Positions 1-9,212 of a DNA stretch of 64,000 nucleotides are shown piece after piece. The notes beneath the pieces were generated by a model. That model searched no databases and was not told the DNA's origin. It saw only the letters and a program-made list of their open reading frames with translations. Position 1 is the stretch's first letter, and every line of letters begins with the position of its first letter. The DNA is from Shewanella corallii. GTDB lineage: Bacteria > Pseudomonadota > Gammaproteobacteria > Enterobacterales > Shewanellaceae. The stretch covers positions 456,789 to 520,788 of the forward strand of contig NZ_JAKIKT010000003.1 of NCBI RefSeq assembly GCF_023349125.1, given 5' to 3'. Both the position numbers and the translations under genes were made by a program.

Positions 1-1
1 G

Positions 2-2641
2 ACCCTGAGACTGTCCAGTGAGCGGGAACTGTCCGGTGCATTTGATCTGCTGGATAAACAGCTGAAAAAGCCGCTTGAGCGGGTTGCCGGTGTATCTCAG
101 GTTACCCTTTACGGCGTTGACCAAAAGCAGATTGAGATACGTGTCGATGCCAACAAACTGGCTGCCAGTGGCATCACGGCACAGGAGCTAAACCAGTTGA
201 TGCGCCGGTCCAATTTTATTGTCAGCGGTGGCACCATGAGAACCGGTGGTACGGTTTATCAGGTTTCTCCCAAGGGAGAATATCGTTCAATCGATGAAGT
301 CGCTGCTCAGGTACTGCGGCCGGGATTGAACCTGGAAGATATTGCAAGCGTGACCTTTGCCCTGCCGGAGCCGGTCGAGGGCAGACATCTGGATCGTAAG
401 TATGCTGTCGGGCTGGATGTCTTCAAGGAATCCGGTGCCAATCTGGTCGAGGTTTCCGAAAGAGTTATGAAGGTGGTTGAGGAGATTAAACAGGACCCTC
501 AGTTTACCGGTATTCGCCTCTATGTAATGGATAACTCGGCAGATGGCGTGAAATCCTCCCTGCAGGACTTGCTGGCAGCGGGACTTATCGGCGCTCTGAT
601 GTCATTCGCCGTGCTCTACCTGTTCCTGAGGGATATTCGTATGACCCTGGTGGTGGTTAGCTCAGTGCCTATCGCTATCAGCATGACACTGGCAGCCATG
701 TATCTTCTCGGGTATAGCCTGAATGTACTGTCCATGATGGGACTGCTGCTCGCCGTAGGTATGCTGATTGATAATGCCGTGGTAGTGACAGAAAGCGTGT
801 TGCAGGAAAAGCAAAAGCCCCATGCCCATGACACTGAAAGCGAGAAAGATGCGGTAATCAAAGGCGTGGATAAGGTGTCACTGGCCGTGCTGGCCGGAAC
901 CCTGACCACAGCCATAGTGTTCCTGCCCAATATTTTTGGGGTTAAGGTTCAGCTGACCATCTTCCTTGAACATGTGGCCATAGCTATCTGTATTTCGTTG
1001 CTGGCGTCACTTCTGGTGGCTAAAACCCTGATCCCTTTGATGCTGAGCAGGCTTAATATTCAGCCCAAGGCCAGCGCCGAATATCCAAAACTCATCGCCT
1101 TTTATCGTAAAACTCTGGGATGGATCCTTTACCACCCCTGGAAAAGTGCAATTGGTGCCGTGGTCATTCTTGCTTCCACAGCCTTCCCGCTGAGTAATGT
1201 CAAAGAAGACCAAAATGAGGGTCAGTCGGACAATCGCCTGTTTATCAATTATCAAATTGAAGGACGTCATACTGTTGCCACAACAGAAGCGATGATCGAC
1301 AGAATGGAGGAGTATCTGTATGCCAACAAAGACGCCTTTTACATAGACTCTGTTTACAGCTATTACAGCCCGGATGATGGTCAATCAACTCTGATCCTGC
1401 AAAAGGACCTCCCAGTCAGCATGACTGAGCTGAAAGAGAAAATACGTGAGGGCTTTCCGAAGTTTGCCTATGCCAAGCCGCAGTTTGGCTGGGGGAATGA
1501 TGACAATGGCGTTCGTATCACCCTGATTGGACGCTCCACCTCAGAGCTGATCCGTATCAGTGAGCAAGTATTGCCACTGCTGGAAACCATCGAAGGGCTT
1601 GAAGATGTGCGCTCTGAATATAACGGTGGGCAGCAGGAGGTGATTGTCAGACTGGATCCCCAACTGGCTTCCCGCCTTGGGATAGATACTCAAACTCTGG
1701 CGAGCACCATTTCACTGGCCTTACGGGGAAATGCTCTGCGCTCGTTCCGTCATGATCCCAACGGTGAACTGAGAATCGAGCTGGGCTATGACAAGCTGTG
1801 GCGTGAATCCCTTGAGCAGCTTAAAGCCTTACCGGTTATCAGGTTCGATGACAGGGTGTACAGTCTGGAAAGCCTGGCAGATATCTCCATTCAGCCAAGA
1901 TTCGACACCATACGTCACTATGACAGACAAACCTCATTGCAGATTGGTGCCAACCTCAATGAGCTGACCACAGAAGAAGCCCGGGAACAGATCACCGAGG
2001 TGATGGATGCAGTCTCCTTTCCTCCCGGATATCGCTACTCTCTGACCGGTGGTTTCCAACGCCAGGATCAGGAGCAGCAGATTATGATAACCAATATGAT
2101 TCTGGCCATTGCCATGATCTACATAGTGATGGCGGCCCTGTTTGAATCCCTGCTGTTGCCAAGTGCCATTATCACTTCAATTCTGTTCGCTATTACAGGC
2201 GTATTCTGGGCGCTGCTGTTCACAGGCACCCCAATGGAAGTGATGGCGATGATCGGCATACTGGTACTGATGGGGGTTGTTGTGAACAACGGAATTGTGC
2301 TTGTGGATCAGATCAACCAGATGACCCCCGAGCTGGACCAGTTGTCAGACACCATTCTGGAGGTCTGTCTGACCCGCCTGCGTCCGGTGCTGATGACAGT
2401 GGGCACAACAGTATTGGGGCTTATCCCACTGGCCATGGGTGAAACTCAGATAGGAGGCGGCGGTCCACAGTACGCGCCAATGGCAATTGCCATTATTGGT
2501 GGCCTCACCTTCTCGACTGTGACCAGTCTGTATCTGGTCCCACTCTGCTATCAGGGGCTTTTCCATATGCGCCACGCCAGTGCAGTGAGGCTTGGTCAGG
2601 CAGAGCGCTTCTCAAGACGTGCCCTGCCCTGGATAAGCTGA
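2..2641 (+). CDS. RND-family efflux permease (HAE1/AcrB-like), 5' end outside the window
   Basis: Inner-membrane, proton-driven resistance-nodulation-division pump subunit that would work with a periplasmic adaptor and outer-membrane channel. The reading frame is open from the first bases, so the gene is cut by the window edge; 879 codons are visible of a usual 1020-1050, and the first internal ATG at 197 is not the true start. Visible parts are the rest of the first porter domain, a transmembrane block with the TM4-like motif GMLIDNAVVVTE (a DN in place of the DD of AcrB), a second porter domain and a final transmembrane block containing GVVVNNGIVLVDQ. The substrate cannot be read from sequence. 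A terminator follows directly. The partner adaptor gene is presumably upstream, outside the window. Confidence 0.93.
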   Translation, partial: TLRLSSERELSGAFDLLDKQLKKPLERVAGVSQVTLYGVDQKQIEIRVDANKLAASGITAQELNQLMRRSNFIVSGGTMRTGGTVYQVSPKGEYRSIDEVAAQVLRPGLNLEDIASVTFALPEPVEGRHLDRKYAVGLDVFKESGANLVEVSERVMKVVEEIKQDPQFTGIRLYVMDNSADGVKSSLQDLLAAGLIGALMSFAVLYLFLRDIRMTLVVVSSVPIAISMTLAAMYLLGYSLNVLSMMGLLLAVGMLIDNAVVVTESVLQEKQKPHAHDTESEKDAVIKGVDKVSLAVLAGTLTTAIVFLPNIFGVKVQLTIFLEHVAIAICISLLASLLVAKTLIPLMLSRLNIQPKASAEYPKLIAFYRKTLGWILYHPWKSAIGAVVILASTAFPLSNVKEDQNEGQSDNRLFINYQIEGRHTVATTEAMIDRMEEYLYANKDAFYIDSVYSYYSPDDGQSTLILQKDLPVSMTELKEKIREGFPKFAYAKPQFGWGNDDNGVRITLIGRSTSELIRISEQVLPLLETIEGLEDVRSEYNGGQQEVIVRLDPQLASRLGIDTQTLASTISLALRGNALRSFRHDPNGELRIELGYDKLWRESLEQLKALPVIRFDDRVYSLESLADISIQPRFDTIRHYDRQTSLQIGANLNELTTEEAREQITEVMDAVSFPPGYRYSLTGGFQRQDQEQQIMITNMILAIAMIYIVMAALFESLLLPSAIITSILFAITGVFWALLFTGTPMEVMAMIGILVLMGVVVNNGIVLVDQINQMTPELDQLSDTILEVCLTRLRPVLMTVGTTVLGLIPLAMGETQIGGGGPQYAPMAIAIIGGLTFSTVTSLYLVPLCYQGLFHMRHASAVRLGQAERFSRRALPWIS

Positions 2642-2650
2642 CAAAGACGA

Positions 2651-2676
2651 AAAAGGCGTCATCCGGCGCCTTTTTT
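2651..2676 (+). terminator. Terminator after the RND permease
   Basis: Stem AAGGCG/CGCCTT preceded by A-rich and followed by T-rich sequence, lying between convergent genes; it could serve both directions. Confidence 0.7.
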
Positions 2677-2692
2677 ATTCAGTCCTTGCTAA

Positions 2693-4228
2693 TCAGGCAA
2701 AGCCCAACACATGACCGCCAATCACCATCACACTGGAGCCCGCCACCAACATCAGCATAAAGCGCCAGATAAACTTCACCCAGTCGCCCCAGTCAACGCG
2801 GCACACACCCAGAGTCGCCATCAAAGAGGCAGAGGTTGGTACCAGAATATTGGTAAAACCATCACCCAGCTGGAATGCCAGTACAGCCACCTGACGGCTA
2901 ACACCCACGATATCGGCCAGTGGCGCCATCAATGGCATAGTCAGTGCGGCCTGGCCGGTGCCTGAGGTCACAAAGAAGTTAAATACTGACTGGAACAGAT
3001 ACATAAACCAGGCTGAAACCACATCCGGCAACTGACCAATCCCCTGACCGGCAGCGTTCAATATGGTGTTCAGCACACTTGGTTCTGTCGCCTTGCCGCC
3101 ACCGAGCAACAGCAAAATACCGGATGCACAGCCAACCAGCACGGCAGGTTCAATCATGGTTGCTGCGCCCTGCTTAAAACTGCGGGCGATGGTATTCATG
3201 TTCATTCCATTTAAGCGGAATACCACACCGATAATACCGACGATAATACCCATGGTGAAAAACTGGCTGGCGATTTCAGGGATAAACCAGGCATGGGCCA
3301 CCACTCCCCAAACCACCCAGAAAATGGTTCCGGCAATTGCCGCCAGTACCAACCAATCACCCAGATTAAAGCGGCTTTCCAGGCTGGAATTGGATTGTTG
3401 CTCTCTGAAATGCGCATCGGAGTGATAGCTGTATGACAGCTCAGGAGTTTTCTGGATCCTGGATGCATAACGCATAGTGAAAAGAATACCCATCAGGGTG
3501 AATCCCATCCACATAGGCAGACGCACTTCGGTACCTGACAGAACAGGTACACCGGCAATCCCCTGCGCGATAGCCACGCCAAAAGGGTTCATCCAGCTAC
3601 TGGCAAAACCAACCTGGGTTGCGACATAGGTCACCATCACTGTGGTCATGCCGTCATAGCCCATACGTATCATCAAAGGGCAGATAATAATGGCAAAAGC
3701 GATGGCTTCTTCGCCCATCCCGAAGACGGCGCCCCCAAGAGAGAACAGGGTAAACAAGGCGGGAATAAACAGCTTCTCGTTGCCGCGGGTTTTGTCAATC
3801 AAACGCAAAATGCCGTTGTCTATGGTACCTGTGGCCATCACCACACCGAAGGAACCACCAATCACCAACATAAACATAATTACGCCGATGGCGCTGCCCC
3901 ACTTGGAGCCGGAGGTCAGGCCTTCAAACGCAAAGTTAAGAAAGCCAACGCCGCCACCGCCCTCGAACAAGCCTACAGGCTGCGTCAGCGGTTCCCCGGC
4001 GTCATCGAGGGCAAATTGGAAGGAGCCCGGGTTAACCACATCCCGGCTTTTCTCGACACCATCGACCACATAGGTGATCTCCTGAGTCTGAAATGACCCG
4101 ATGGGAACAAAATAGGTCAGCAGTGCAGCGGCAAAAGCCACAAAAAAGATAATCACCAGAGTATCTGGCATTTGCCATCCGCGGGATGGCGCCTGACTCG
4201 GGGCAGCAGTTTGTTGATGCAAGGACAT
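2693..4228 (-). CDS. yfcC: YfcC-family membrane carrier
   Basis: Polytopic inner-membrane protein of 511 residues, matching the YfcC/C4-dicarboxylate anaerobic carrier-like family in length and layout. The N-terminal hydrophobic segment (about residues 24-46) is followed by a periplasmic-type loop, then many hydrophobic helices, a Gly-rich stretch near GGSFGVVMATGTIDNGI and a C-terminal motif around VTSGTGQAALTMPLMAPL. Relatives are proposed to carry amino acids or dicarboxylates, but the substrate is not established here. It is a single-gene unit, convergent with the RND permease and upstream of panF on the same strand with a 120-bp gap. Confidence 0.85.
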   Translation of the reverse strand: MSLHQQTAAPSQAPSRGWQMPDTLVIIFFVAFAAALLTYFVPIGSFQTQEITYVVDGVEKSRDVVNPGSFQFALDDAGEPLTQPVGLFEGGGGVGFLNFAFEGLTSGSKWGSAIGVIMFMLVIGGSFGVVMATGTIDNGILRLIDKTRGNEKLFIPALFTLFSLGGAVFGMGEEAIAFAIIICPLMIRMGYDGMTTVMVTYVATQVGFASSWMNPFGVAIAQGIAGVPVLSGTEVRLPMWMGFTLMGILFTMRYASRIQKTPELSYSYHSDAHFREQQSNSSLESRFNLGDWLVLAAIAGTIFWVVWGVVAHAWFIPEIASQFFTMGIIVGIIGVVFRLNGMNMNTIARSFKQGAATMIEPAVLVGCASGILLLLGGGKATEPSVLNTILNAAGQGIGQLPDVVSAWFMYLFQSVFNFFVTSGTGQAALTMPLMAPLADIVGVSRQVAVLAFQLGDGFTNILVPTSASLMATLGVCRVDWGDWVKFIWRFMLMLVAGSSVMVIGGHVLGFA

Positions 4229-4348
4229 TTATATTGCCGATTATTATTTTAAAAAACGGCAATATAAACCAAAGCTGCGGCCCCGCCCAGAGTGAAAGGT
4301 ACAATTCTTTGACTTTCTGCGCATAAACAATCAAAGAATGTGCATAGT

Positions 4349-5794
4349 CTACAGCGAAGCTGCGCGACGGGTTCGTCTGCGCTCTATCCAGACAACCGAT
4401 ATCATGGCCATGGCAGACAGTAAAAGCGCAGGCACGATCGGGTGAACCTTGGCTGGCAATGGCACCAACTGCAACATCGCCAGATACCCCACCAAACCCG
4501 TGACCATGGCGGCAAAGGCAGCATTACCCGATACATTTTTGATAAAGAGTCCGGCAATGACCGGCCACAGGAATACCGCCTGCAAGGCGCCGAATGCTGC
4601 CAGATTCAACCACACAATCATATCCGGCGGTTTCAGCGCCCACCAAGCAGCCAGTGCAGTTATCACCACCATGGCCCCACGGGTCAACAGCAGCTGGCGC
4701 TCCGCGGATAAAGTCTTGGCTCCGGATTGTTCACGCTCTCTCACCAGGGCATCACGTATCATGGTTACCGCAGATTGCAGCAGCATGGAGTCCACCGAGG
4801 ACATAACCGCGGCAATGGGCGCCGCCAGCAGGATACCTGCCACCCAGGGGGAAAACAGATTACTTATAAGGGTCGGCATTATAGTGTCAGGTACCTGGAG
4901 CTCAGGATATAACGCCCTGCCAAAGAAGCCGCACAGATGAGGTACAAGGGTCATAAAGACGCTGATTAACGTCCCCCATAAAATCCCTCTCCCCAGCGCA
5001 CTCTTGTCTTTCACCGCCAGCAGACGAACCAGAGTGTGAGGCAGGCCCATTGTGCCGAAGCAGATAAGCACCCAGAACGAGAGCATCATGGGCCATCCCA
5101 ATTGCTGTTCTCCTCCCATGGGAGAAAACAACGCAGGTTTTTCTGTGGCCAGCAGGGTCAACTTGTCGCCAAAACCAGGTGCTGACACAGTAGCGAATAA
5201 CAAAAGCAACACACCGGCCAGCATGACAACGCCCTGCACTGCATCCGTTGTCGCTACAGCCCGAAAACCACCTGTCAGCGTGTAGGCCAGTACTGTCAGT
5301 ACAAAAATCGCCAACCCAATTTCATAGCTGATGCCACTGACACCGGCAAACAGCCGGGCCCCGCCAATAAACTGAACTGTGATCATGGCAATAAAACCCA
5401 GTACCAGTGACCCTATGGCAAGCCGGCTCAACCAGGGGTGATTAAATCTGGCATCCAGCCATTCCAGCAAAGTACTGTGCTGGCTTTTCATCGCCACAAA
5501 TTTAGGCCCGAGCACACCCATGGTGAGCATGGCAACCGGCACCTGGATCAGGGCCAGCCAAACCCAGCCCAGACCTATGTTGTAAGCGGCACCCGGACCA
5601 CCGATAAAAGAGCTGGCGCTGGTATAGGTGGCGACCAGAGTCAGCGCCAACATAGGCCCATTCAGAAAACGCCCGCCAATAAAAAACTGTTTGGCTTTGT
5701 CCTGGTGTAACCCTGCTGAAAAGCGGCGACTGAGTCCCCTGCTGATAAGCAAACTGAGCACCAAATAAAGCAAAATAGGGATAAGTGTGGTCAT
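4349..5794 (-). CDS. panF: Sodium/pantothenate symporter
   Basis: Na+-coupled importer of pantothenate (coenzyme A precursor) of the SSF family, with about 12-13 membrane helices. From the chosen ATG the product is 481 residues, close to E. coli PanF. SSF-type stretches such as FIGGRFLNGP, YTSASSFIGGPGAAYN and TGGFRAVATTDAVQG are visible. The same frame stays open upstream to 6028, but that extension lies on top of yhdT in another frame. The start at 5794 overlaps the yhdT stop as ATGA, the usual translational-coupling arrangement, so the longer reading is rejected. Confidence 0.9.
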   Translation of the reverse strand: MTTLIPILLYLVLSLLISRGLSRRFSAGLHQDKAKQFFIGGRFLNGPMLALTLVATYTSASSFIGGPGAAYNIGLGWVWLALIQVPVAMLTMGVLGPKFVAMKSQHSTLLEWLDARFNHPWLSRLAIGSLVLGFIAMITVQFIGGARLFAGVSGISYEIGLAIFVLTVLAYTLTGGFRAVATTDAVQGVVMLAGVLLLLFATVSAPGFGDKLTLLATEKPALFSPMGGEQQLGWPMMLSFWVLICFGTMGLPHTLVRLLAVKDKSALGRGILWGTLISVFMTLVPHLCGFFGRALYPELQVPDTIMPTLISNLFSPWVAGILLAAPIAAVMSSVDSMLLQSAVTMIRDALVREREQSGAKTLSAERQLLLTRGAMVVITALAAWWALKPPDMIVWLNLAAFGALQAVFLWPVIAGLFIKNVSGNAAFAAMVTGLVGYLAMLQLVPLPAKVHPIVPALLLSAMAMISVVWIERRRTRRAASL

Positions 5795-5982
5795 AGCTTG
5801 TTGCCCGCTCTCAAGCCAATCAATGCCAACAGCAGGATTGCTGGCGCCATCAAACAGGAAAACCAGAACCAGACAGGCAAGCCATGCCAAAGAGGAAGGT
5901 CGCTGAGCAGCAAAGGCCCGGCACACCAAAGCAGAAAGTAGCCCAGGGTCAGAAAAAGAGTAAGTCTGGGAAGCGAAAACAT
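5791..5982 (-). CDS. yhdT: YhdT-family small membrane protein (DUF997)
   Basis: 63-residue protein with two hydrophobic segments (about residues 8-28 and 36-58). YhdT/DUF997 proteins are usually encoded directly before panF, as here, with a 4-bp overlap of stop and start. The biochemical role is unknown; coupling to panF suggests an accessory role to pantothenate uptake, which is inference. It is somewhat shorter than the roughly 80-residue E. coli protein. Confidence 0.8.
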   Translation of the reverse strand: MFSLPRLTLFLTLGYFLLWCAGPLLLSDLPLWHGLPVWFWFSCLMAPAILLLALIGLRAGNKL

Positions 5983-6130
5983 AGTATCCCCGAATATTCA
6001 TCCTGCATTGCATCGGAAACTGACGCAAAGTTCAGACAATGACCTCTGATACAGCAGGATTTCCTTAAAGGACGCGGATTCTAGATCACATCCGGGTTGT
6101 GAGCAACGTCATCACGTCCCGTGAAAACGA

Positions 6131-6154
6131 CAAACGCTCCCATGGGAGCGTTTG
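6131..6154. terminator. Perfect 24-bp palindrome downstream of ycaR
   Basis: Two 12-nt arms (CAAACGCTCCCA and its exact complement) with no unpaired centre. It lies 20 bp after the ycaR stop and probably forms a terminator hairpin for the comEC-msbA-lpxK-ycaR unit, although the following T-tract is poor (GTTTGTCGTTTTC on the minus strand). Confidence 0.55.
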
Positions 6155-6173
6155 TGACTCAGCGTACGGCTTA

Positions 6174-6353
6174 TCAGGCTTGTTCCTGATACTCCTCAGC
6201 ACGGTTTTCCAGCAGGACTGGAATGCCATCTTCAATTGGATAGGCCAGCTTATCCGCTTTGCAGATCAGCTTCTGATCTTCTTTTTGGTACTCCAGTTTG
6301 CCCTTGCACACAGGGCAAGCCACGATTTCCAGTAGTTTTTTATCGAACGCCAT
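6174..6353 (-). CDS. ycaR: YcaR / Trm112-like small zinc-ribbon protein (UPF0434)
   Basis: 59-residue protein starting [20 protein letters not shown]. The Cys pair CPVC and a further Cys at KLICKAD fit the Trm112p-like fold, with the conserved tail [11 protein letters not shown]. The frame is open further upstream, but the family start is this ATG, which gives a 14-bp overlap with the end of lpxK. It is last in the comEC-msbA-lpxK-ycaR cluster. The exact role is not known; Trm112 proteins act as partners of methyltransferases. Confidence 0.88.
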   Translation of the reverse strand: MAFDKKLLEIVACPVCKGKLEYQKEDQKLICKADKLAYPIEDGIPVLLENRAEEYQEQA

Positions 6354-7353
6354 GGGTGGTTCCTTGTTTTCCCGCTTTTGCTGCCGCGACTTTTTGCAGC
6401 AGCTGTGTATCAAATTCTGGCGCTAGCTTGGCATCAACAGCCAGATACCACCAGTTTTGTTTTGCAAAACCGCGACACTTGATCGCATCTTTTTCTGTCA
6501 TCAGTATCGGCAGGTCCTGTGACAGGGTATCAATATCCCCGGCAGTGAACGCCTGATGGTCGTTAAATGCTCTGGTCTTTACCAGCTCAAATCCCTGTTG
6601 CCTCAACGTGGTAAAGAAGCGTTCCGGATTGCCTATCCCCGCCATGGCGGCAACTTTATCGCCGGCGACAGGGGCATGGGAATTGTCACCCGCGGTCAAC
6701 TCAACCAAGCCTGAGGGTTCCAAGGTCATAGCAAACTCACCAGCTTGCGCAGTGCCGCCATTACACAGGCGAAAATCCACACTGTCCAGACGCCATGGCC
6801 CTTCACGCAGCGGACCTGCCGGGATCAGCATACCGTTGCCAAATCGTCTTTCACCATCGATAAGGGTGATTTCGATATCCCGTCCCAGAGCATAGTGCTG
6901 CAGACCATCATCGCAGATCACCAAGTCCACATCGCCCTGCTTCAGCAAGGTTTCCAGGGCGGCAACCCGATTAGGTCCCACGACCATAGGCACCTGGGTA
7001 CGAGCAAAGATCATCGCTGGTTCATCACCGACATCTTTACTTGAGTGTTCAGGTGTGACGCGCAAAGGGGATTTAATCTCAGCGCCATAGCCCCGGCTGA
7101 TCACCCCGGGCTTATATCCGGAGCGACGCAGAAGCTCAATCAGGTACAGGACTGTCGGCGTTTTACCGCTGCCACCAGCAGTAATATTGCCCACCACAAT
7201 CACGGGAACCGGGCTGCGGTAGACGGGCTTAATGCCAAGGCGAAACAGGCTGCGGCGAACCGAAGAGATCAGGGCAAACAGCCAGGACAAAGGCCAGAAA
7301 ACCCATTTCAGCCAATGTCCTTGGTACCAGATTTTATGAACGAATCGCTGCAT
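6340..7353 (-). CDS. lpxK: Tetraacyldisaccharide 4'-kinase
   Basis: Membrane-associated kinase that phosphorylates the 4' position of the lipid A disaccharide precursor in the Raetz pathway. The 337-residue product has a hydrophobic N-terminal helix (about residues 17-34) and a Walker A motif [14 protein letters not shown] near residues 55-68. [12 protein letters not shown] and PAGPLREG are family signatures. It begins immediately after the msbA stop codon, which is the classic msbA-lpxK coupling: the flippase and kinase act in sequence on lipid A. Confidence 0.95.
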   Translation of the reverse strand: MQRFVHKIWYQGHWLKWVFWPLSWLFALISSVRRSLFRLGIKPVYRSPVPVIVVGNITAGGSGKTPTVLYLIELLRRSGYKPGVISRGYGAEIKSPLRVTPEHSSKDVGDEPAMIFARTQVPMVVGPNRVAALETLLKQGDVDLVICDDGLQHYALGRDIEITLIDGERRFGNGMLIPAGPLREGPWRLDSVDFRLCNGGTAQAGEFAMTLEPSGLVELTAGDNSHAPVAGDKVAAMAGIGNPERFFTTLRQQGFELVKTRAFNDHQAFTAGDIDTLSQDLPILMTEKDAIKCRGFAKQNWWYLAVDAKLAPEFDTQLLQKVAAAKAGKQGTTHGVR

Positions 7354-9177
7354 TTAGCTTCCAAATTGCATCTGATACAGCTTGGCGTACATACCACCGT
7401 GTTCCAGCAGGGATGCATGGTTACCGGCTTCAACTATCTTGCCCTGCTCCACCACCAGAATCTTGTCGGCGCTTTCAATAGTCGACAGTCTGTGCGCAAT
7501 AACCACAGAGGTACGGTTATGACGCAGATTATCCAGCCCCTGTTGAATTGCCTTTTCAGACTCAGTATCCAGAGCAGAGGTTGCCTCATCGAGGATCAGT
7601 ACAGGTGCATCTCGCAATATCGCACGTGCGATAGCGATACGCTGACGCTGCCCGCCGGACAGCAGTACACCGTTCTCACCCACCATGGTGTCCAGCCCTT
7701 CCGGCAACTGCTCAATAAACTCCATGGCGTGAGCAAGTTTGGCGGCATTAACTATCTGCTCACGGGTTACATCGCCTGGATAGGCATAGGCGATATTGTT
7801 AGCAATGGTATCGTTAAACAGGGTCACCTGCTGAGACACCAGCGCCACCTGCGAACGCAGATTCTTAAGGTCGTAATCGTAGATGCTTGCGCCATCCAGT
7901 TTGATACTGCCCTGTTCCAAACCTATATAGAAACGGGTGATCAGACTGGCAATGGTTGACTTTCCTGAGCCGGAACGTCCCACCAGCGCCAGGGTTTCAC
8001 CGGGCTTAACCTCGAAATCTATATGTTCGAGGGCAAGCCTGTCCTGCTCTGGGTAGCGGAAGGAGACATCCTGGAACTGCAACAGGCCTTTGACACGGTC
8101 AGCCTTATGGGTACCAAAATCTGGCTCAGGCTCAGTATCCAGCAGCTCAAAAACTGCGGTACAGGCAGCAATACCACGCTGGAACTCGGCATTGACCCGG
8201 GTCAGGTTTTTGATGGGTTGCAACATGGCCAGCATGGCACCCAGGATGGTAGCGAAAGTACCGGCAGTCAGCTCAGTTTTCATGCTGTCCAGGCTGGCAG
8301 CATAAAGCACAAAGGCCAGCGCGAAGGAACCGATAATCATAATGGTTGGCTGGCTTATTGCCTGAGCCACAGCCAGCTTCATATTCTGCTGGCGGTTACG
8401 ATTATTGATCTGGGCAAAGCGGTTAGATTCAGTTTCCTGGCCACCAAAGGCCAGCACGTTTTTGTGTCCTTTCACCATCTGCTCTGTGGTGGCGGTTACC
8501 CCGCCCATGGCAGACTGAATTTCCCGGGAAACCTTGCGGAAGCGGCGGCTCACCACAGTCATCACCAGCCCCATCATAGGACCGATCACCAGAATACAAA
8601 GGGACAGTTTCCAGGAATACCAGAACATCAGAGCCAACATGCCGATTACGGTAACACTGTCGCGCACAATAGAGATCAAGGCACTGCCCGATGCACGGGC
8701 GATTTGTTCGGTATCAAAGGTCACGCGGGAGATCAGGTTACCCGAGTTTTCACGGTCGATATAGCTGACCGGTAAGCTCAGGTAATGCTCAAACACCTGC
8801 TGACGCATCTTCATGATCAGCTGAGCACTCATATAAGAGATGCTGTAGGTCGAGACAAAGTTGGCCAGTCCACGAAGAGTGAACAGACCTATCACAACGA
8901 AAGGAGCCAGAGTCAACACATCACTACTGGCCTGGAAACCACCGTTTGAGACCACATCCATGGCACCGCCCATACCGGGCATACTGGATGCAGAGCTTGC
9001 CTGACCGGCAAAACCTTCATCGATAAATGGTTTGATAAAGGCAATAAAGGTCGCGTCGACAAGGCCATAGGTGATAAGTCCGGCAACCGCCATGGCAAAC
9101 ATGCCTTTCATCGGAGTGATGTACCCCATCAGGCGTTTAAATACGGTCCAGACTTCATTTTTCTCAGCAGTGCTCAT
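7354..9177 (-). CDS. msbA: Lipid A / LPS flippase MsbA (ABC transporter)
   Basis: Homodimeric half-transporter (membrane plus ATPase domains) that flips lipid A-core across the inner membrane. The membrane domain covers about residues 1-340. The nucleotide-binding domain has Walker A GRSGSGKST (about 400-408), signature LSGGQRQR (about 506-513) and Walker B VLILDEATSALD. At 607 residues it is longer than E. coli MsbA (582). The excess maps to a Gly/Ser/Met-rich stretch at about residues 58-85 between the first two helices, probably a periplasmic loop. It lies between comEC and lpxK in one operon. Confidence 0.95.
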   Translation of the reverse strand: MSTAEKNEVWTVFKRLMGYITPMKGMFAMAVAGLITYGLVDATFIAFIKPFIDEGFAGQASSASSMPGMGGAMDVVSNGGFQASSDVLTLAPFVVIGLFTLRGLANFVSTYSISYMSAQLIMKMRQQVFEHYLSLPVSYIDRENSGNLISRVTFDTEQIARASGSALISIVRDSVTVIGMLALMFWYSWKLSLCILVIGPMMGLVMTVVSRRFRKVSREIQSAMGGVTATTEQMVKGHKNVLAFGGQETESNRFAQINNRNRQQNMKLAVAQAISQPTIMIIGSFALAFVLYAASLDSMKTELTAGTFATILGAMLAMLQPIKNLTRVNAEFQRGIAACTAVFELLDTEPEPDFGTHKADRVKGLLQFQDVSFRYPEQDRLALEHIDFEVKPGETLALVGRSGSGKSTIASLITRFYIGLEQGSIKLDGASIYDYDLKNLRSQVALVSQQVTLFNDTIANNIAYAYPGDVTREQIVNAAKLAHAMEFIEQLPEGLDTMVGENGVLLSGGQRQRIAIARAILRDAPVLILDEATSALDTESEKAIQQGLDNLRHNRTSVVIAHRLSTIESADKILVVEQGKIVEAGNHASLLEHGGMYAKLYQMQFGS

Positions 9178-9212
9178 GAGGAAATCATACTGTTGACAAC
9201 AAAAGCGCCATT

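Noticed and set aside
5795..6028. N-terminal extension of panF
   Set aside because: The extension overlaps yhdT in another frame, and PanF starts at the ATGA overlap; the extension shows no SSF character.
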